Source: Rhizobium mesosinicum (GTDB lineage Bacteria > Pseudomonadota > Alphaproteobacteria > Rhizobiales > Rhizobiaceae). From it: a stretch of 64,000 bases of DNA. The position numbers and the translations under genes are program-made. Shown here piece after piece: positions 1-7,903 of the stretch. The stretch lies in NCBI RefSeq assembly GCF_019511345.1, contig NZ_JAEUAK010000012.1, positions 117,153 through 181,152 on the forward strand, given 5' to 3'. The stretch's first letter is position 1. Each line of letters begins with the position of its first letter. Under the pieces are notes generated by a model that was not told where the DNA came from, did no database searches, and saw only the letters and a list, made by a program, of their open reading frames with translations.

Positions 1-762
1 TGTTACCAGTCGGTGACCGATGCCGACAACTCTCTGGATACGATGATCCCCGCCAATGCCAACAAACCCTACGACATCAAGGAGTTGATCCAGAAAGTGG
101 CGGACGAAGGAGATTTCTTCGAGATCCAGGCGAGCTTCGCGAAGAACATCGTCTGCGGTTTCGGGCGCATCGAGGGTGCGACTGTCGGCTTCGTCGCCAA
201 CCAGCCGATGGTGCTTGCCGGCGTGCTCGACAGCGACGCCTCGCGCAAGGCGGCGCGCTTCGTGCGTTTCTGCGACTGCTTCAATATTCCGATCGTTACC
301 TTCGTCGATGTGCCGGGCTTCCTGCCGGGCACGGCACAGGAATATGGCGGGCTCATCAAGCACGGCGCCAAGCTGCTTTTCGCCTATGCGGAAGCGACGG
401 TGCCGAAGCTGACAGTCATTACCCGCAAGGCCTTCGGCGGCGCTTATGACGTGATGGCGTCGAAGCATCTGCGGGGCGATCTCAATTATGCCTGGCCGAC
501 GGCGCAGATTGCCGTCATGGGCGCCAAGGGCGCCGTCGAGATCATCTTCCGCAAGGATATCGCCGATCCCGAAAAGATCGCTGCACATACGAAGATGTAT
601 GAGGATCGCTTCCTGTCACCCTTTGTGGCGGCTGAACGTGGCTATGTCGATGAGGTGATCATGCCGCATTCGACGCGGCGCCGGCTGGCGCGGGGGCTGA
701 AGATGCTGAGGAACAAGGATCTCAGCAATCCCTGGAAGAAGCACGACAACATTCCGCTATGA
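1..762 (+). CDS. pccB: Propionyl-CoA carboxylase beta chain, C-terminal part (5' cut by window edge)
   Basis: The reading frame is open from the first base, so about 253 C-terminal residues are visible and the true start lies outside the window. The sequence carries the C-terminal carboxyltransferase signatures of acyl-CoA carboxylase beta subunits: PGFLPGTAQEYGGLIKHGAK, then KAFGGAYDVMASK, and an ending with WKKHDNIPL. In the family this subunit transfers carboxyl from biotin to propionyl-CoA, giving methylmalonyl-CoA in the cytoplasm. Its partner alpha subunit is encoded at 4002-6011 on the other strand, so the two subunits are not co-transcribed here. A methylcrotonyl-CoA or acetyl-CoA carboxyltransferase is less likely given the neighbouring PccA-type subunit. 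Confidence 0.93.
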   Translation, partial: CYQSVTDADNSLDTMIPANANKPYDIKELIQKVADEGDFFEIQASFAKNIVCGFGRIEGATVGFVANQPMVLAGVLDSDASRKAARFVRFCDCFNIPIVTFVDVPGFLPGTAQEYGGLIKHGAKLLFAYAEATVPKLTVITRKAFGGAYDVMASKHLRGDLNYAWPTAQIAVMGAKGAVEIIFRKDIADPEKIAAHTKMYEDRFLSPFVAAERGYVDEVIMPHSTRRRLARGLKMLRNKDLSNPWKKHDNIPL

Positions 763-889
763 TCGAATAAGGGAGCCTCTTCAGGTGTTTATCCACTATC
801 GAAGTTGTGAACGCCTGTCAGCAAACTGTGTCTTCAATCCCGGTTAGAGACGCGGTAACGCTCGGCAGCACATCCTTAGGAGAGTCTGT

Positions 890-1285
890 ATGTCAACTTT
901 CGAGCGTCTATCCGCCTACCGCCCCTATGGTCTGGCCGCTCTCAGAATCATGACCGCGCTTCTGTTCATCGAGCACGGCACGATGAAGCTTTTCGGCTTC
1001 CCGGCCGCGCAGGGCGACGGCCCGCTTTCCACACTGTTCCTGATTGCGGGATTGCTGGAGCTCGTCGGCGGAATCCTGGTGCTGATCGGTTTCGCGACGC
1101 GGCCGGTGGCCTTCGTGCTGGCCGGTGAAATGGCGATTGCCTATTTCATGGCGCATATACCGCACAGCTTCTTCCCGGCTCTCAACCAGGGCGATGCCGC
1201 CATCCTGTTCTGCTTCGTCTTCCTCTACCTGTTCTTTGCCGGCGCAGGCGCGTGGTCCGTCGATAGCCGGAACGCGACAGCCTAG
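890..1285 (+). CDS. DoxX family membrane protein
   Basis: 131 residues with four predicted hydrophobic segments and the DoxX-type N-terminal stretch IEHGTMKLFG (about residues 28-37), followed by the GLLELVGGILVLIGF helix. The start is supported by AGGAG seven bases upstream of the ATG. DoxX-family proteins are small inner-membrane proteins often linked to redox or detoxification functions; a specific role cannot be read from the sequence. It stands alone, ended by a strong hairpin shared with the convergent sugE gene. Confidence 0.85.
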   Translation: MSTFERLSAYRPYGLAALRIMTALLFIEHGTMKLFGFPAAQGDGPLSTLFLIAGLLELVGGILVLIGFATRPVAFVLAGEMAIAYFMAHIPHSFFPALNQGDAAILFCFVFLYLFFAGAGAWSVDSRNATA

Positions 1286-1299
1286 AGCATTCCAGACGC

Positions 1300-1331
1300 A
1301 AGAGGCTGCGGGTTTGACGCCGCAGCCTCTT
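1300..1331. terminator. Hairpin between convergent doxX and sugE
   Basis: Perfect 12-bp stem (AAGAGGCTGCGG / CCGCAGCCTCTT) with an 8-base loop, just after the doxX stop and just past the sugE stop on the other strand. The T-tract is weak on both sides, so it probably serves as a shared convergent terminator. Confidence 0.75.
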
Positions 1332-1352
1332 CTTCATTTCGATATTTCCTTC

Positions 1353-1667
1353 TCAGGCCGTCAGTTTGAGGCCGGCAATACCGGCAACGATCAGCATAAT
1401 GCAGATCAGGCGAGATGCGTTTGCCGCATCCCCCAGAAACCAGACGCCGAGCAGCACCGTCCCAACCGTACCGATACCGGTCCAGATCGCATAAGCGGTG
1501 CCGATCGGCAAGGTTTTAACGGCCAGGCCAAGCAGCACAACGCTCACCACCATGGAAATGACCGTGAGGACCGTCGGTATCGGACGGGTGAAACCATCGG
1601 TATATTTCAGACCGATTGCCCAACCGCATTCAAAAAGGCCAGCAAGAAAAAGCAGGAACCAGGCCAT
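1353..1667 (-). CDS. sugE: Guanidinium exporter of the small multidrug resistance family (SugE/Gdx)
   Basis: 104 residues, four transmembrane helices, the usual SMR length. It carries the SugE-subtype features: the proton/substrate glutamate at position 13 (AGLFECGWAIGLKYT) and the GTAYAIWTGIGTVG helix. SugE/Gdx proteins export guanidinium in exchange for protons across the inner membrane as antiparallel dimers. Two consecutive ATGs follow an AAGGAG site; the second gives the better spacing and matches the start of E. coli SugE. The guanidine-II riboswitch directly upstream supports the substrate assignment over a QacE-type drug exporter. Confidence 0.95.
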   Translation of the reverse strand: MAWFLLFLAGLFECGWAIGLKYTDGFTRPIPTVLTVISMVVSVVLLGLAVKTLPIGTAYAIWTGIGTVGTVLLGVWFLGDAANASRLICIMLIVAGIAGLKLTA

Positions 1668-1686
1668 CATACTCTCCTTGTTAAGA

Positions 1687-1746
1687 GCGAGGCCGTCCCC
1701 GCGACTTTTGCGACCCGGACAAGCCCGAGCGCCGCAGTCGTCTGCG
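1687..1746 (-). promoter_or_regulatory. Guanidine-II (mini-ykkC) riboswitch upstream of sugE
   Basis: On the minus strand two hairpins carry the diagnostic ACGR tetraloops: hairpin 1 at 1746-1733 is CGCAG-ACGA-CUGCG and hairpin 2 at 1702-1687 is GCGGGG-ACGG-CCUCGC (one G-U pair). They are about 30 bases apart and hairpin 2 ends roughly ten bases before the AAGGAG ribosome site of sugE. Paired ACGR hairpins before a Gdx gene are the defining architecture of the mini-ykkC class, which senses guanidinium through loop-loop pairing and turns translation on. Identified by eye; a covariance-model search would confirm it. Confidence 0.88.
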
Positions 1747-1754
1747 TCACAGCT

Positions 1755-1783
1755 CATATGGACGAGGGAACGGCTCACTTCAA
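1755..1783 (-). promoter_or_regulatory. Putative sigma-70 promoter of sugE
   Basis: Reading the minus strand, TTGAAG (1783-1778) is followed after exactly 17 bases by CATATG (1760-1755). Transcription from it would start about at hairpin 1 of the riboswitch, which fits an RNA leader that begins with the aptamer. Match to consensus is moderate. Confidence 0.55.
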
Positions 1784-1830
1784 GCTAGGAATTGGTATGG
1801 CTGCCATGCCACCCGATTCCCGCTTGAGGC

Positions 1831-2274
1831 TCAGGCGTTTTTCGCCCTGCGGCAGAGACGATCGAAGGTTTCGAGAAAACGCGAGCGATCCTTCGGGCTA
1901 AAGGCGGCATTGTAGCCCTTGCTTTCACCGGTTTCGCGCAGATGCGCGCCGAGATCGCGCATGGCACTTGCCATGCCGATATTGGTCTCATCAAAGACGC
2001 GGCCCGTCGGGCCTGTGACAAAGGAGCCTTTAGCGACGCAACGGACAGCAAGCGGTACGTCGGCGGTGACGACCACGTCTGTCGGGCCGGTATGTTCGGC
2101 AATCCAGTTGTCGGCAGCGTCGAAAGCGTTGGAGACGATGACGTTGCGCACCATCGGATCACGCGAGGGGCGGAGGCCCGAATTGGCGACGAAGGTCACT
2201 TCCATGCCGAGGCGTTCGGCCACTTTCAGGATTTCGGGTTTGACGGGGCAGGCGTCCGCATCGACATAGATCAT
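1831..2274 (-). CDS. UPF0178 (YaiI/YqxD) family protein
   Basis: 147 residues starting MIYVDADACPVK, the hallmark opening of the YaiI/YqxD family, followed by VVVTADVPLA and GPTGRVFDETNIG. The conserved aspartates recall NYN/PIN-like nuclease folds, but no activity is established to my knowledge. The ATG is chosen because family members begin exactly there and AAGGAT lies upstream; an upstream in-frame extension overlaps elaA and is unlikely. It is the last gene of the adhC-elaA run, 10 bases after elaA. Confidence 0.9.
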   Translation of the reverse strand: MIYVDADACPVKPEILKVAERLGMEVTFVANSGLRPSRDPMVRNVIVSNAFDAADNWIAEHTGPTDVVVTADVPLAVRCVAKGSFVTGPTGRVFDETNIGMASAMRDLGAHLRETGESKGYNAAFSPKDRSRFLETFDRLCRRAKNA

Positions 2275-2284
2275 GGCGATATCC

Positions 2285-2758
2285 TTACGCCGGCTGGGCG
2301 GCCGGTTGGCGGACCATGTCGAGATGGGGAATGCCGTCTTCAAGATATTCCTCCGAGGTTTCTACGAAACCGAAGGATTCGTAGAAACGGCGCAGATGCG
2401 CCTGTGCCGAAAGGGCAATGGGATTGGCTGGAAAGAGTTTTTCGCAAGCTGCGATCGATTCCTTCATCAGTGCATCGCCGAGCCGCTTGCCGCGATGGGC
2501 GGGCGAGACGACGACGCGGCCGATCTTCACCGGATCATGCGCGCTTTGCGGCTTCAGGAGCCGTGTCGAGGCTATGAGTTCCCCGCCATCCAGCAGCCGC
2601 AGATGCAGGGCGTCGATGTCCTTGCCATCGAGTTCCGGATAAGGGCAGTTCTGCTCGACGACGAAGACGTCGACGCGCATCCTCAGGAGATCATAGAGCT
2701 CCCGCGCGGGGAGCTCGTCGAGACCCTTGAGGTCAACCTTATAGGCAACAGCAGCCAT
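2285..2758 (-). CDS. elaA: ElaA-family GNAT N-acetyltransferase
   Basis: 157 residues closely resembling E. coli ElaA in its fixed motifs: VFVVEQNCPYPELDGKD near the N terminus, IGRVVVSPAHRGKRLGDALM (the acetyl-CoA pyrophosphate loop, V-x-x-x-x-R-G-x-x-L-G), then AQAHLRRFYESFGF and EEDGIPH-like EYLEDGIPHLDM. The ATG overlaps the adhC stop codon (TGATG), implying translational coupling. The acceptor substrate of ElaA proteins is not known to me. Confidence 0.9.
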   Translation of the reverse strand: MAAVAYKVDLKGLDELPARELYDLLRMRVDVFVVEQNCPYPELDGKDIDALHLRLLDGGELIASTRLLKPQSAHDPVKIGRVVVSPAHRGKRLGDALMKESIAACEKLFPANPIALSAQAHLRRFYESFGFVETSEEYLEDGIPHLDMVRQPAAQPA

Positions 2759-3885
2759 CAATAGAGAACCACGCTGCGGATGCTCTTGCCGGAATGCATG
2801 AGCTCGAAGCCTTCGTTGATCTTCTCGAGCGGCATGGTGTGGGTGATCATCGGATCGATCTGGATCTTGCCTTCCATGTACCAGTCGACGATCTTCGGCA
2901 CATCCGTGCGGCCACGGGCGCCGCCGAAGGCCGTGCCCATCCAGGAACGGCCGGTGACGAGCTGGAACGGACGGGTTGAGATTTCCTGACCGGCGCCGGC
3001 TACGCCGATGACGACGGACTTGCCCCAGCCGCGGTGGCTGGCTTCCAGTGCCTGGCGCATGACCTTGGTATTGCCCGTGCAGTCGAACGTATAATCGGCG
3101 CCACCGATCTGGTCTGCGCCGCGCTTGGTCATGTTGACGAGATAGGGCACGATGTCGGCGCCGACTTCAGACGGATTGACGAAATGCGTCATGCCGAAGC
3201 GTTCGCCCCAAGCCTTCTTGTCGTTGTTGAGATCGACGCCGATGATCATATCCGCACCGGCGAGCTTAAGGCCCTGAATGACGTTGAGGCCGATGCCGCC
3301 GAGACCAAAGACGATTGCCGTCGCGCCCATCTCGACCTTGGCCGTGTTGATGACGGCACCGATGCCGGTCGTAACTCCGCAGCCGATGTAGCAGATCTTG
3401 TCGAAGGGGGCGTCCGGATTGACCTTGGCGACGGCAATCTCGGGCAGGACCGTGTAATTGGCGAAGGTTGAGCAGCCCATATAGTGATGGATCTTGTCCT
3501 TGCCGATCGAGAAACGCGAGGTGCCGTCGGGCATCACGCCCTGACCTTGGGTCGAGCGGATGGCCGTGCAGAGATTGGTCTTGCGCGACAGGCAGGAGGG
3601 GCATTCGCGGCACTCAGGCGTATAGAGCGGAATGACATGGTCGCCCTTCTTGACTGAGGTGACGCCCGGACCGACATCGACGACGATGCCTGCACCTTCG
3701 TGACCGAGAATAGCCGGAAATAGGCCTTCCGGGTCTGCGCCGGAGAGGGTGAAATCATCGGTGTGGCAGATGCCGGTCGCCTTGACCTCGATCAGCACTT
3801 CGCCGGCCTTCGGACCTTCCAACTGAACAGTCATGACCTCGAGCGGTTTTCCTGCCTGAACGGCAACGGCGGCGCGAACATCCAT
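2758..3885 (-). CDS. adhC: S-(hydroxymethyl)glutathione dehydrogenase / class III alcohol dehydrogenase
   Basis: 375 residues, the normal length for glutathione-dependent formaldehyde dehydrogenase. Catalytic zinc ligands C40 and H62 (GHEGAG) and the four structural zinc cysteines C92, C95, C98 and C106 with class III spacing are all present, followed by the NAD-binding GLGGIGLN. It oxidises S-hydroxymethylglutathione to S-formylglutathione in formaldehyde detoxification and can reduce S-nitrosoglutathione. The start after GAGGAG is preferred over an extension 13 codons upstream. No gfa or fghA neighbour is present; instead elaA and a UPF0178 gene follow closely. Confidence 0.96.
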   Translation of the reverse strand: MDVRAAVAVQAGKPLEVMTVQLEGPKAGEVLIEVKATGICHTDDFTLSGADPEGLFPAILGHEGAGIVVDVGPGVTSVKKGDHVIPLYTPECRECPSCLSRKTNLCTAIRSTQGQGVMPDGTSRFSIGKDKIHHYMGCSTFANYTVLPEIAVAKVNPDAPFDKICYIGCGVTTGIGAVINTAKVEMGATAIVFGLGGIGLNVIQGLKLAGADMIIGVDLNNDKKAWGERFGMTHFVNPSEVGADIVPYLVNMTKRGADQIGGADYTFDCTGNTKVMRQALEASHRGWGKSVVIGVAGAGQEISTRPFQLVTGRSWMGTAFGGARGRTDVPKIVDWYMEGKIQIDPMITHTMPLEKINEGFELMHSGKSIRSVVLY

Positions 3886-3960
3886 CTTCGATCTCCTCGT
3901 GATTTGCGTGGCGGACTCTTGCACGCTCCGCGACGACGGCTCAAGCGGAAAAAGGGGTTA

Positions 3961-4003
3961 GAGCATCGCCCCAAAATCGGTTCCGGTTCCCCGCCGATGC
4001 CTC
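3961..4003. repeat. Imperfect palindromic intergenic repeat (GAGCATCG type)
   Basis: GAGCATCG at the left is mirrored by CGATGC-CTC at the right, with an inner CCCAAAATCGGTTCCGGTT core. It sits at the pccA 3' end and slightly overlaps the stop codon. It resembles, in reverse orientation, the core of the repeats at 18482 and 24249 and appears to belong to the same rhizobial repeat group. Confidence 0.55.
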
Positions 4004-6011
4004 AGACGAATTCCATGATGACGGCATCGACCGCGAGACTCTCGCCGGGAGCGGCTTTGATCTTGCCGACGACGAGGTCACGCTCGGCACGCAGCACGTT
4101 TTCCATCTTCATGGCTTCGACGACGGCAAGCGTTTCACCCGCCTTGATCTCCTGGCCCTCGGAGACGGCAATGGAAACGACGAGGCCGGGCATGGGGCAA
4201 AGCAGCAGCCTGGACGTATCGGGTGGCAGCTTGACGGGCATCAGGCGGTCAAGCTCGGCATGGCGGGGTGTAAAGACGCGCGCCTTGACCGACAGGCCCT
4301 GCCAGTCGATGCGCAGGCCGTTGAGAACGGGGCGGATCTGCGCCGTCACTTGGCGGCTGGCGATCCTGCCGTGCCAAACCGGATCGCCGGGTCTCCAATC
4401 GGTGATAACTGTTTCTGCGCGGCCGCCGACTTCCATTTCCATTTCGAAGGGGATGGTGACGAGGCCATCGACCAATCTGACCGGCACATAATTGCCGCCG
4501 AGCTTGACGACCCATTCTTCGCGCAGCGGGCCGCTCGGGTGGCGCAGGCGGTCGGCGAAGCCTTCGCGCCTGAGGGAATCGATCAGGGAAGCCGAAAGCG
4601 CAATGGCAGCAAGAGCTGCCTCCTCGGAGGCATCCGGCGCCATTGGCGCAAAGCCCTCGGGATATTCCTCCGATATGAAGCCGGTGGAGAGACGACCTTC
4701 GCGCCAGCGCGGATGCTTCATCAGCGCCGAGAGGAAGGGAACGTTGTGCTCGATACCATCGACCACGAAGGCGTCGAGCGCCTGTCCCATGGCCTCCACC
4801 GCCTGCAGGCGGCTTGGCGCCCAGGTGCAGAGCTTAGCAATCATCGGGTCGTAATACATGGAGATCTCGGCGCCTTCGAAGACACCGGTATCATTGCGGA
4901 TGATCACATCGCCGTTGCGGCCTTCCGCCGGTGGGCGGTAGCGCGTCAGGCGGCCGATCGAGGGCAGGAAGTTGCGGTAGGGATCTTCGGCATAGAGGCG
5001 GCTTTCGACCGCCCAGCCGTTCAGCTTGATGTCCTTCTGGGCGAAGGGCAGCTTCTCGCCGGCGGCAACGCGGATCATCTGTTCGACGAGATCGATGCCG
5101 GTCACGAGTTCCGTCACCGGATGCTCGACCTGCAGGCGAGTGTTCATCTCGAGGAAATAGAAATTGCGGTCGCGGTCGACGATGAACTCCACAGTGCCGG
5201 CGCTCTGATAATCGACGGCCTTTGCGAGCGCCACCGACTGCACGCCCATGGCGGACCGCGTCTTCTCATCAAGGAAGGGCGAGGGCGCCTCTTCGGCAAC
5301 CTTCTGGTTCCGGCGCTGGATAGAGCACTCGCGTTCGCCGAGATAGACGACGTTGCCGTACGCATCCGCCAGAACCTGGATTTCGATATGGCGCGGATCG
5401 ACGACGTATTTCTCGATGAAGAGGCGGTCGTCGCCGAAAGAGCTTTTGGCTTCGGACCGGGCGCGGTCGAATCCGTCGCGCACTTCCGCTTCGTTCCAGG
5501 CAATGCGCATGCCCTTGCCGCCGCCGCCGGCCGACGCCTTGATCATCACGGGATAACCGATCTCGGCCGCGATTTTTTCAGCGTGGGATGCATCCTCGAT
5601 GACGCCGAGATAGCCGGGCACAGTCGAGACCTTTGCGGCATTGGCGAATTTCTTCGATTCGATCTTGTCACCCATTGCCATGATGGCTTTGGGCTTCGGG
5701 CCGATGAAGATGATGCCTTGTTTCTCCAGCGCTTCGCAGAAGGAGGCGCGTTCCGACAGGAAACCGTAGCCAGGATGCACGGCTTCGGCACCCGTTTCCT
5801 TGCAGGCGGCGATGATCTTGTCAGCGACGAGATAGCTTTCGGCTGCCGGGGCAGGGCCGATATGAACAGCCTCATCCGCCATCTCGACATGCAGGGCATC
5901 CCGATCCGCATCCGAATAGACCGCAACAGTGGTGATGCCCATGCGGCGAGCGGTTTTGATCACGCGGCAGGCAATCTCGCCGCGATTCGCGATCAGGATT
6001 TTCTTGAACAT
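4002..6011 (-). CDS. pccA: Propionyl-CoA carboxylase alpha chain (biotin carboxylase and biotin carrier)
   Basis: 669 residues, matching PccA length. Begins MFKKILIANRGEIACRVIKT, carries the ATP-grasp glycine loop ASAGGGGKGMRI, the biotin-carboxylase block FLEMNTRLQVEHPVTE, a middle BT-type linker domain, and a C-terminal biotinyl domain with EAMKMEN whose lysine is residue 635. The protein carboxylates its own biotin with bicarbonate and ATP and delivers it to PccB. The partner pccB ends at 762 on the opposite strand. A perfect 10-bp inverted repeat lies just upstream of the start. A methylcrotonyl-CoA carboxylase alpha chain is the main alternative. Confidence 0.94.
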   Translation of the reverse strand: MFKKILIANRGEIACRVIKTARRMGITTVAVYSDADRDALHVEMADEAVHIGPAPAAESYLVADKIIAACKETGAEAVHPGYGFLSERASFCEALEKQGIIFIGPKPKAIMAMGDKIESKKFANAAKVSTVPGYLGVIEDASHAEKIAAEIGYPVMIKASAGGGGKGMRIAWNEAEVRDGFDRARSEAKSSFGDDRLFIEKYVVDPRHIEIQVLADAYGNVVYLGERECSIQRRNQKVAEEAPSPFLDEKTRSAMGVQSVALAKAVDYQSAGTVEFIVDRDRNFYFLEMNTRLQVEHPVTELVTGIDLVEQMIRVAAGEKLPFAQKDIKLNGWAVESRLYAEDPYRNFLPSIGRLTRYRPPAEGRNGDVIIRNDTGVFEGAEISMYYDPMIAKLCTWAPSRLQAVEAMGQALDAFVVDGIEHNVPFLSALMKHPRWREGRLSTGFISEEYPEGFAPMAPDASEEAALAAIALSASLIDSLRREGFADRLRHPSGPLREEWVVKLGGNYVPVRLVDGLVTIPFEMEMEVGGRAETVITDWRPGDPVWHGRIASRQVTAQIRPVLNGLRIDWQGLSVKARVFTPRHAELDRLMPVKLPPDTSRLLLCPMPGLVVSIAVSEGQEIKAGETLAVVEAMKMENVLRAERDLVVGKIKAAPGESLAVDAVIMEFV

Positions 6012-6030
6012 CGAGACTCCACCCAGGAAA

Positions 6031-6068
6031 TGCGTTCCGGAGTTTTACGCATAAAAAGCCGGAACGCA
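6031..6068. promoter_or_regulatory. Inverted repeat in the pccA 5' region
   Basis: TGCGTTCCGG (6031-6040) and CCGGAACGCA (6059-6068) form perfect 10-bp arms around an 18-base AT-rich spacer, ending 20 bases before the pccA ATG. There is no T-run after it, so a terminator for the upstream gene is not convincing; a leader hairpin or a two-site operator is possible. Confidence 0.5.
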
Positions 6069-6111
6069 CAATTGGGCTGAAGAATCAGAGGCAGTCTGAG
6101 GACTTGGCAGA

Positions 6112-6816
6112 TCAAGCAACCGCGGCAGCGACGACCGGCTCTTCGTCGATGATGCGCAGCCAGCGGCTGCGTCTCGGCTGGGCATAATCCCTGAGTTCGA
6201 TCGAAGCCATGATCTCGCCCCAGCGCTGATGATTGGCGCCGGGCTGGGTTACTGCATCAATGCGCTGCAGCACCCCATATTCGATCGGCGATACCCCGAT
6301 GACGCCGCCCTCGCTGACGCTTCTCAAAACGCGCATCAGGTAATCCACATCCTGCCGCGTGATGCTTTTGCGGTCGGTGGCACGTGTCAGCTTGTAACCG
6401 CCGACATCCTCGCCGAGCGCCAGGCGGAGCTGGTCGAGCGCCAGCGCCCGCAGCTCATCGGGCACGTGGGCGCTGAGTTCCATGACGTGCAAGATAAGCT
6501 CGAGCTCGAGCGCCGAGTTCACGACGCCGTCGGTCGTGAACATGCGCATGATCCATGCGACGTTGATCTCGTCCAGCGAGCCCTGCGGATAGGTATAATC
6601 GACGATGAAGCCTGCCAGCTGTTCAACGAAGAAGGTGTTCCATTCAGCGCATTTTTCCGGGCAGGAATTATTGAGCGCCAACATCACCACGACATGATCG
6701 GATGTCCGGATGCCCTCCGGAAAGGTGTGTTTACGCAAAAGCGCAATGTCTTCGGCCGTCAGCCGGTGCTTACCGACGATGACACACGCCGGAAAAGCGA
6801 GACGGGACTCACTCAT
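6112..6816 (-). CDS. Conserved hypothetical protein
   Basis: 234 residues without a motif I recognise. The N terminus is a short basic/aliphatic stretch (FPACVIVGKHRLTAEDIALL), the middle is mostly helical and acidic (ELELILHVMELSAHVPDELRALALDQL), and the end is a run of alanines and valines. It has a good ribosome site (GGAGA, seven bases before ATG) and normal codon use, so it is surely a gene. The leading IVGKHRLTAEDI segment looks like a tellurite-resistance-TerB or similar helical repeat but that cannot be claimed. It precedes pccA by 100 bases on the same strand. Confidence 0.8.
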   Translation of the reverse strand: MSESRLAFPACVIVGKHRLTAEDIALLRKHTFPEGIRTSDHVVVMLALNNSCPEKCAEWNTFFVEQLAGFIVDYTYPQGSLDEINVAWIMRMFTTDGVVNSALELELILHVMELSAHVPDELRALALDQLRLALGEDVGGYKLTRATDRKSITRQDVDYLMRVLRSVSEGGVIGVSPIEYGVLQRIDAVTQPGANHQRWGEIMASIELRDYAQPRRSRWLRIIDEEPVVAAAVA

Positions 6817-6913
6817 GTTTTATCTCCAGGCTTCATCATGAAACCGGAAGTGATTTTATCGCCGCCGCATTGAAGATCCCTCAAGAAGGAGAGTTAACCG
6901 CAGATGCGGCATT

Positions 6914-7840
6914 TCATGCGGATTTTAGCGATCGGGCCTGCAGGCGCTCGCGCCAGATGATAAAAAGCCCCGATGCAACGATGATGGCAATACCGATCCA
7001 TTTGGAAACATTCGGAAAATCGCCGAAGAGGGCGTAGCCGAGGACGGTCGCTGAAATGATCTCGAAATATTGGAACGGAGCGAGCAGCGAGAGCGGCGCC
7101 AGGCGGAAAGCCTTAACGACCAGCATGTGCGCATAGCCCGAGATCGTGCCGAGGATCAGCAGCAGGACAAGGCCGAGCCAGGAGGTTGGCAGGGAGGGCG
7201 TGAAGTCGGCACTACCGAGGCGGCTTCCGACAAACATTGCGCCCGCCATGAAGATCGTGCCGCCAATGCCGGACATGGTCTGCATCGTCAGCGGCGAATC
7301 CGCCTCGCCGATGGCGCGGTTGAGGAAGAGATAGAGCGAGAAAAGGAAGGCGCAGAAGACCGGCAGCAGCGCCTTCAGTCCGAAAATCTCATAGCTCGGC
7401 TGGATGACGATCATCGCGCCGCCGAAACCGACGACGATCGCCATCCAGCGCCGCCAGCCGACCTTGTCGCCGAGGAACAGCGCCGAGAGTGCAGTCAGCA
7501 TGAAGGGCTCGACGAAATAGATGGCGAAGACATCGGCGAGCGGCATGTATTTGACGGCGACGAAGAAGAGCAGGCTTGCCGCACCGTGCAGCGCGCCGCG
7601 AAGCAGGTTCATCCACGGGCGCTTGGCCGACAAAGCCTGTGTGCCGAACACGGCAAAAAGGATCGGCAGGGTACAGACGAGCTGGAAGAAGAAGCGGTAG
7701 AAGGTTACTTGCCCGGGCGACATACCCTCGAAGGTCGCCATATATTTGGCGATCGCATCCATCGTCGGCAGGATGGCCATGGCGCCGGCCATGATGGCCA
7801 TGCCCTGGAAGGGATTCTGGGTGGAGGGAGATTCGGACAT
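6914..7840 (-). CDS. DMT-superfamily transporter with EamA domains
   Basis: 308 residues with about ten hydrophobic helices in two homologous halves, the layout of EamA/RhaT-type drug-metabolite transporters. Typical elements are DAIAKYMATFEGMSPGQVTFYRFF in the first helix pair region and the ISATVLGYALFGDFP loop in the last repeat. It would act in the inner membrane as an exporter of metabolites; the substrate cannot be inferred. It is monocistronic between a hypothetical gene and lipB. Confidence 0.88.
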   Translation of the reverse strand: MSESPSTQNPFQGMAIMAGAMAILPTMDAIAKYMATFEGMSPGQVTFYRFFFQLVCTLPILFAVFGTQALSAKRPWMNLLRGALHGAASLLFFVAVKYMPLADVFAIYFVEPFMLTALSALFLGDKVGWRRWMAIVVGFGGAMIVIQPSYEIFGLKALLPVFCAFLFSLYLFLNRAIGEADSPLTMQTMSGIGGTIFMAGAMFVGSRLGSADFTPSLPTSWLGLVLLLILGTISGYAHMLVVKAFRLAPLSLLAPFQYFEIISATVLGYALFGDFPNVSKWIGIAIIVASGLFIIWRERLQARSLKSA

Positions 7841-7903
7841 GACGGCTGCTTCTTGCGGATGACGTCATCAACCACAGGAAGCCCGGGTAATCAAGGACGG
7901 CAA

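Noticed and set aside
1687..1746. Guanidine-I (ykkC) aptamer instead of guanidine-II before sugE
   Set aside because: The ykkC-I conserved blocks are absent, whereas two ACGR hairpins are present.
4260..6080. Very long plus-strand frame antisense to pccA
   Set aside because: Shadow of a high-GC gene; composition follows the opposite strand's codon pattern and no motif is found.
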